Below are positions 32,964 through 36,448 of a DNA stretch of 36,448 bases, one piece after another. Origin of the DNA: Myxococcales bacterium (GTDB taxonomy: Bacteria > Myxococcota_A > UBA796 > SXON01); NCBI GenBank assembly GCA_009692605.1, contig SHYV01000012.1, positions 1 to 36,448 of the forward strand, read 5' to 3'. How positions within the stretch are numbered: position 1 is the stretch's first letter; each line of letters starts with the position of its first letter. Made by a program: the position numbers and the translations under genes. A model generated the notes under the pieces. It was not told the DNA's origin. It saw nothing but the letters and a program-made list of their open reading frames with translations, and searched no databases.

Positions 32964-35207
32964 ATGCCCAACCCACCGACTATTGGTCTCTCCATCCCCC
33001 GCTCCGACGGCGTCTCCAAGGTCACCGGGGCCGCGGTCTACGCGGACGACATCCGCCCCGAAGGGTGCTGGTACGGAGCCACAGTGCGCTCCGCGCGCGC
33101 GCACGCCCGGATCCTCTCGGTCACGCCGGACCCCACCTACGACTGGACCGACGTCGTCGTCGTCACCGCCTCGGACATCCCGGGCGAGAACATCCTCGCC
33201 CTCATCACCGACGACCAGCCCGTGCTCTGCGATGGCCTGACCCGCCACGTGACCGAGCCCGTGGCGCTCGTCGCAGCCAGCACGCGCGACAAAGCGCTCG
33301 ACGCAGTCAAACACGTCCTGGTTGTCTACGAAGACCTCCCGTTCAACCTCGACCCGGAGCTCGCGGAGGGGCACGCCCAGCACATCTTCGGCCCCAAAGG
33401 CGAGGGCGGCCCCGGAGCTGCCGGATGCACCGGATGGAACGTCTTCAAGCGGATCACCATCTCGCGCGATGGACCGGTGCGACCCACCACCACCCGTCAC
33501 GTACACGAGGGCGAGTACCACGTGGGGCTGCAGGAGCAGCTCTACATCGAGCCGCAGGGCATCATCGCGATCCCCGGAGACCCCGCAGCGGCGGAGGGCA
33601 CGGCCGAGCGCATGCTCACCATCGTCGGCTCGATGCAGTGCCCCTACTACATCGACAAGGCGCTGAAGCGCGTGCTCGGACACCACGACTACCACGTGGT
33701 TCAGGCCGCGACAGGCGGCGGGTTCGGCGGCAAGGAAGAGTACCCGAGCATGGTGGCCGCACACGCTTGCCTGCTCGCGCTCAAGGCGGGCCGACCGGTG
33801 AAGCTGATCTATCGCCGCGACGAGGACCTTCGCGCCACCACCAAGCGGCACCCCGCCCGCTTCCGCATCAAGTCGACCTGCGATGCGGAGGGCTTCCTCC
33901 TCGACTGGAAGGTCGACATCCTCTTCGACGGCGGCGCCTACAACACGCTCTCTCCGGTCGTCATGTCGCGCGGGATCCTGCACGCGACGGGCCCCTACCG
34001 CTCCGATCGCGTCCACATGACCGGTCGCGTGGTGGCGACGAATACGCCGCCCAACGGGGCATTCCGGGGCTTCGGCGCACCCCAGGCGCAGTTCGCGGTC
34101 GAGCGGCACATGGACCGGATCGCCCGCGAGCTGCACATCGATCCGATCCTGCTGCGTCGCAAGAACATGTTCCGTGAGGGCGACCTCACGGCGACCGGGC
34201 AGACGGTGACTGACCCGGGTGCAGCGGCCGTGCTCGAAGCGGCGCTCAACGCCGCCGCAGCCCCGGTCAAGCCGCCATCGAGCACCCCCGGAGCGCGCGG
34301 CGCCCGCACAAAGTCCGGTCAGGGCGTGGCCCTCGTATTCCACGGATGCGGGTTCACCGGGAACGGCGAGGCCGCGATCCGGGGCAGCGTGACCGTCGAG
34401 GCGGCCCTCGGCTTCATCACCGTGCTCACCGGCAGCACCGACATCGGCCAGGGTACGGACACCATCTTCCCCCAGATCGTGGCCCAGGAGCTCGACATCC
34501 CGCTCGCCCGGGTGCGCATGGCCCCCCACGATACGCACATCGTCCCGGACAGCGGACCGACCGTCGCCTCACGCACCGCCATGGTGGTGGGCGGAGTCAC
34601 CCAGATCGCGGCGCGTAAGCTCGGCGAGCAGCTCGGGGCCCGGGGAGACGCGCTGCTCGGCGTGCTTGATGGGCTGAAGGCACCGGTCCGCGCAACGCAC
34701 CAGTACGAAGACGACGGCACCCACCCGTGGAACACCGAGACCTACGTCGGCGACGCCTACCCGACCTACGGCTGGATGTGCGCCATCGTCGACCTCGACG
34801 TCGACCTCGACACCGGCGAGGTGCGATACCATCGACTCGTCACCGCCACCGACGTCGGAAAGGCGCTGAATCCGGTGCTCGCCAGCGGACAGATCGAGGG
34901 GGGTGCGTTGCAGGCGCTGGGGTGGGCGACATCGGAAGAGGTGGTGCTCGACAAGTACGGATGCATGCGCAACGACCGCCTTACCAACTACATCATCCCG
35001 ACATCGGCGGACGCCCCGGAGATGATCACCCGGCTGGTGGAGATCCCCTACGCGGGGGGACCGTTCGGAGCCAAGGGCATCGGGGAGATCCCGATGGACG
35101 CGCCAGCCGCAGCGGTGGCCCAGGCGATCGAGCGGGCGACTGGGCGGGTGCTCGACCGACTGCCGATGACCCCCGAGCGGGTGCTCGCCGGCCCCCGAGG
35201 AAGCTGA
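32964..35207 (+). CDS. Molybdenum hydroxylase large subunit (xanthine dehydrogenase family, XdhB-like)
   Basis: A 747-residue molybdopterin-binding subunit. Characteristic stretches are the start RSDGVSKVTGAAVYADDI, GGGFGGKEEYPSM, TPPNGAFRGFGAPQAQFAVE, STDIGQGTDTIFPQIVAQEL, DSGPTVASRTAMVVGG and the active-site region GPFGAKGIGEIPMDAPAAA, with the conserved catalytic Glu. The family hydroxylates purines or aldehydes using water. Normally it works with FAD and 2Fe-2S subunits or domains. Neither is encoded next to this gene, so partners must be elsewhere. ATG 32964 is the start. The gene is divergent from the repeat lipoprotein, with 87 bases between start codons, and the lipid-hydroxylase gene ends 16 bases after it on the opposite strand. 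Confidence 0.9.
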   Translation: MPNPPTIGLSIPRSDGVSKVTGAAVYADDIRPEGCWYGATVRSARAHARILSVTPDPTYDWTDVVVVTASDIPGENILALITDDQPVLCDGLTRHVTEPVALVAASTRDKALDAVKHVLVVYEDLPFNLDPELAEGHAQHIFGPKGEGGPGAAGCTGWNVFKRITISRDGPVRPTTTRHVHEGEYHVGLQEQLYIEPQGIIAIPGDPAAAEGTAERMLTIVGSMQCPYYIDKALKRVLGHHDYHVVQAATGGGFGGKEEYPSMVAAHACLLALKAGRPVKLIYRRDEDLRATTKRHPARFRIKSTCDAEGFLLDWKVDILFDGGAYNTLSPVVMSRGILHATGPYRSDRVHMTGRVVATNTPPNGAFRGFGAPQAQFAVERHMDRIARELHIDPILLRRKNMFREGDLTATGQTVTDPGAAAVLEAALNAAAAPVKPPSSTPGARGARTKSGQGVALVFHGCGFTGNGEAAIRGSVTVEAALGFITVLTGSTDIGQGTDTIFPQIVAQELDIPLARVRMAPHDTHIVPDSGPTVASRTAMVVGGVTQIAARKLGEQLGARGDALLGVLDGLKAPVRATHQYEDDGTHPWNTETYVGDAYPTYGWMCAIVDLDVDLDTGEVRYHRLVTATDVGKALNPVLASGQIEGGALQALGWATSEEVVLDKYGCMRNDRLTNYIIPTSADAPEMITRLVEIPYAGGPFGAKGIGEIPMDAPAAAVAQAIERATGRVLDRLPMTPERVLAGPRGS

Positions 35208-35223
35208 GCGCGCGATCCACCCG

Positions 35224-35763
35224 CTATGCGGCCGATTCAGCAGGAGCCGGCGGCTTGGCCGACGCGCGGATCCTCGCTTTGCGCTGCGCCATGCGGAGCT
35301 CATCCGCGGTACCCAAGTACGTCCGCCGGGTACCCCGGATCCGGTCTGCCCATGGCCGCGTGACGCACCAGTTGGCGTGCTGATCGGGCCCCATGTGGTG
35401 GTCCCAGTGCCAGGGCAGGTGCTCGCGGGCCCAAGAGGCGTCCAGATGCGCCCGCTTGTGCTTCCGGTAGTAGTCGTAGCTGCAATAGGCGACCGTGCCG
35501 GCGAAGAACGGGGCGACGGGCGCCATCAGGACGAACGGCAGGCTCATCCCGACGATCCCGTACACCTCGCGCCGGCGCGGCGCGGACGCCCACCAGGGCT
35601 CCCCGTATGCGGGGTCCAGCCCGTCGTTCTTGAGCACCGCGGCGTGATGCTCGTTGAGGTGAAAGTCCCAGAACGAGCCGGGCCGCGCAGCGTGGAGGAC
35701 GTGCTTGTGCACCCACCACTCGGTGAGGTTGGACACGATAAGACCTAAGGGAATGCCGATCAT
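35224..35763 (-). CDS. Fatty acid hydroxylase/sterol desaturase-like membrane protein
   Basis: A 179-residue protein with the histidine boxes of the fatty-acid-hydroxylase superfamily: HKHVLH near residue 19, HLNEHH near 35, HKRAH in the middle and HWDHHMGPDQHANW near 118. The end VTRPWADRIRGTRRTYLG matches the usual C-terminal WDRLFGT-type motif. The histidines would hold a di-iron site that hydroxylates or desaturates lipids at the membrane. Hydrophobic stretches are at about 1-14 and 68-95. It starts at ATG 35763, 14 bases downstream of a FadR-type operator. This position and the SCP2 protein on the other side suggest a shared lipid role. Confidence 0.85.
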   Translation of the reverse strand: MIGIPLGLIVSNLTEWWVHKHVLHAARPGSFWDFHLNEHHAAVLKNDGLDPAYGEPWWASAPRRREVYGIVGMSLPFVLMAPVAPFFAGTVAYCSYDYYRKHKRAHLDASWAREHLPWHWDHHMGPDQHANWCVTRPWADRIRGTRRTYLGTADELRMAQRKARIRASAKPPAPAESAA

Positions 35764-35776
35764 CGAGCAACTCTAT

Positions 35777-35795
35777 CAACTGGTCCGACCAGTTG
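35777..35795. promoter_or_regulatory. Perfect FadR/GntR-type operator palindrome
   Basis: CAACTGGTC-C-GACCAGTTG is a perfect 19-bp inverted repeat with one central base. The core TGGTC-N-GACCA is the typical operator form of FadR-subfamily GntR regulators; E. coli FadR sites share the CTGGTCNGAC core. It lies between the divergent hydroxylase (14 bases upstream of its ATG) and SCP2 genes, so a fatty-acyl-responsive repressor could control either. The binding protein is not in this window. Confidence 0.7.
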
Positions 35796-35805
35796 CCTCA
35801 CAAAT

Positions 35806-35821
35806 ATGACACATTCGTCAT
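35806..35821. promoter_or_regulatory. Second, imperfect dyad in the same intergenic region
   Basis: ATGAC-ACATTC-GTCAT is a 16-bp palindrome with 12 of 16 matching positions, 10 bases beyond the FadR-like operator toward the SCP2 gene. It may be a second regulator site or part of a promoter. Evidence is limited to the symmetry. Confidence 0.35.
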
Positions 35822-35911
35822 TCATCCGCTACCCCTCTTTTTGAGGGCCGGCCTGAGCGGGCAGGTGGCTCACCTTGGGTTAGGCCCCGACGCCCATCAA
35901 CGAGGATCCCC

Positions 35912-36223
35912 GTGGCCGACACCAACGAGTTTTTCGAGAAAGAGCTCCCCGCGAAAATCACCCCCGAGCTGCAGGCTTCCGTGAAGGACAGCATCCAGTT
36001 CGACATCACCGGGGCCGGCATCTGGACGCTTGACCTGTCCACAGCGCCCGGCGCCGTGGTCGTGGGTCCGATCGACAACCCCGGGTGCATCATCACCGTC
36101 GCCAAGGCCGACTGGGAGAAGATCCTCGACAACCCCAGCGCCGCCATGCAGCTCTTCATGATGGGCAAGGTCAAGGCGACCAAGGTGGCCCTTGCCCTGC
36201 AGCTGCAGAAGATCCTGGCGTAG
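35912..36223 (+). CDS. SCP2 sterol-binding domain protein
   Basis: A 103-residue single-domain SCP2 protein, a small lipid- or acyl-CoA-binding fold. The order of elements is typical: the start FFEKELPAKI, KDSIQFDITGAGIWTLDLS, then IITVAKADWEKILDNPSAAMQLFMMGKVKATK (the conserved D-W-x-x-I-L, F-M-x-G-K-x-K pattern) and the closing helix LALQLQKILA. The start is GTG 35912 with GAGGA five bases upstream. It is followed after 33 bases by an alpha/beta hydrolase on the same strand. In such operons SCP2 proteins often carry lipid intermediates. Confidence 0.93.
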   Translation: MADTNEFFEKELPAKITPELQASVKDSIQFDITGAGIWTLDLSTAPGAVVVGPIDNPGCIITVAKADWEKILDNPSAAMQLFMMGKVKATKVALALQLQKILA

Positions 36224-36256
36224 CCGGATCCCCCGGCTGCCCACCTCGGGGTTGAG

Positions 36257-36448
36257 ATGAGCGGCGCGCCCATCCAGCTCGGCCCACTCTCGGGCTTCGA
36301 TTTTCCGTGCCCGGACCCCGTCGCCACCGTCGTCATGACGCACGGCATCGGCCTCGGTCCCTGGATGTTCGAGCCGTGGGTAGCGACGTTCACGGCGTGG
36401 CGCCTGCGGGTGATCACGCTGACCATGCCGGGACACCAGCCGGGAGCG
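36257..36448 (+). CDS. Alpha/beta hydrolase, partial (runs off the right edge)
   Basis: The first 64 codons of a gene starting at ATG 36257, preceded by GGGGTTGAG. The fragment contains VMTHGIGLGPWMFEPW, the HG oxyanion-type motif after the first strand of alpha/beta hydrolases, and then RVITLTMPGHQPG, the strand-turn typical of the second region (D/P-x-x-GHGxS-type). The nucleophile elbow, acid and His lie beyond the window. With SCP2 upstream it probably belongs to a lipid-hydrolysis unit. Confidence 0.75.
   Translation, partial: MSGAPIQLGPLSGFDFPCPDPVATVVMTHGIGLGPWMFEPWVATFTAWRLRVITLTMPGHQPGA

Overview
The window is a GC-rich, gene-dense bacterial chromosomal segment, with no phage, insertion-sequence or CRISPR content that I can see. 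Its mix suggests Myxococcota or a related delta-proteobacterial lineage. It has a large Ser/Thr kinase fused to an ATPase and helical-repeat region, two FHA proteins, type IV pilus retraction ATPases, several lipoproteins, a (Thr-Asp)n-linker repeat protein and a sulfatase-modifying-factor-type pseudogene. The lineage is an inference from gene content, not a measured placement.

Layout. Positions 1-1046 hold a decayed formylglycine-generating-enzyme-like gene and a tRNA-Leu(GAG) followed by a strong terminator. Positions 1085-5243 (+) are a tight cluster: an RND/MMPL lipid-type exporter, quinone-linked dihydroorotate dehydrogenase (pyrD) and an FHA protein. A pentapeptide-repeat protein, an NAD-dependent epimerase and a large lipoprotein with its own promoter follow, ending at a terminator at 8409-8444. 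A 951-residue kinase/ATPase (-) is divergent from a secreted YceI protein (+). YceI is followed by a free-standing domain resembling the tail of cholesterol-oxidase-like GMC proteins.

Positions 19554-12720 (-) look like one long transcription unit: ECF sigma factor, anti-sigma factor, Ycf46-like AAA ATPase, gpsA, a fused PilU-PilT-like ATPase and a truncated DUF1304 membrane protein. A sigma-E-type promoter (GGAACTT-16-TCCAG) lies just upstream of the sigma gene, so the unit may be autoregulated. Positions 19718-25552 hold an FHA membrane protein, a POT peptide transporter, a degenerate Fmt-like protein, a B12-binding-type radical SAM enzyme, a small lipoprotein and a ParA-type ATPase.

Positions 28500-24923 (-) form a second tight operon: two radical SAM/SPASM enzymes, exonuclease III and the ParA ATPase. 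Positions 28546-31384 (+) hold an ABC ATPase, a lipoprotein and the MlaE/MlaF lipid-transport pair. The right end carries a tandem-repeat lipoprotein with a 10-copy hexanucleotide microsatellite, an orphan molybdenum hydroxylase large subunit, and a lipid-related group (fatty-acid-hydroxylase-like protein, SCP2 protein, alpha/beta hydrolase). A perfect 19-bp FadR/GntR-type operator palindrome lies within that group.

No single gene set here is an obvious new defence or mobile system. The most unusual items are the PilU-PilT fusion, the radical SAM pair with exonuclease III and ParA, the apparently inactive formyltransferase homologue, the free-standing GMC-tail domain and the FadR-like operator. 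All functions are read from sequence motifs by eye; no database search was run.
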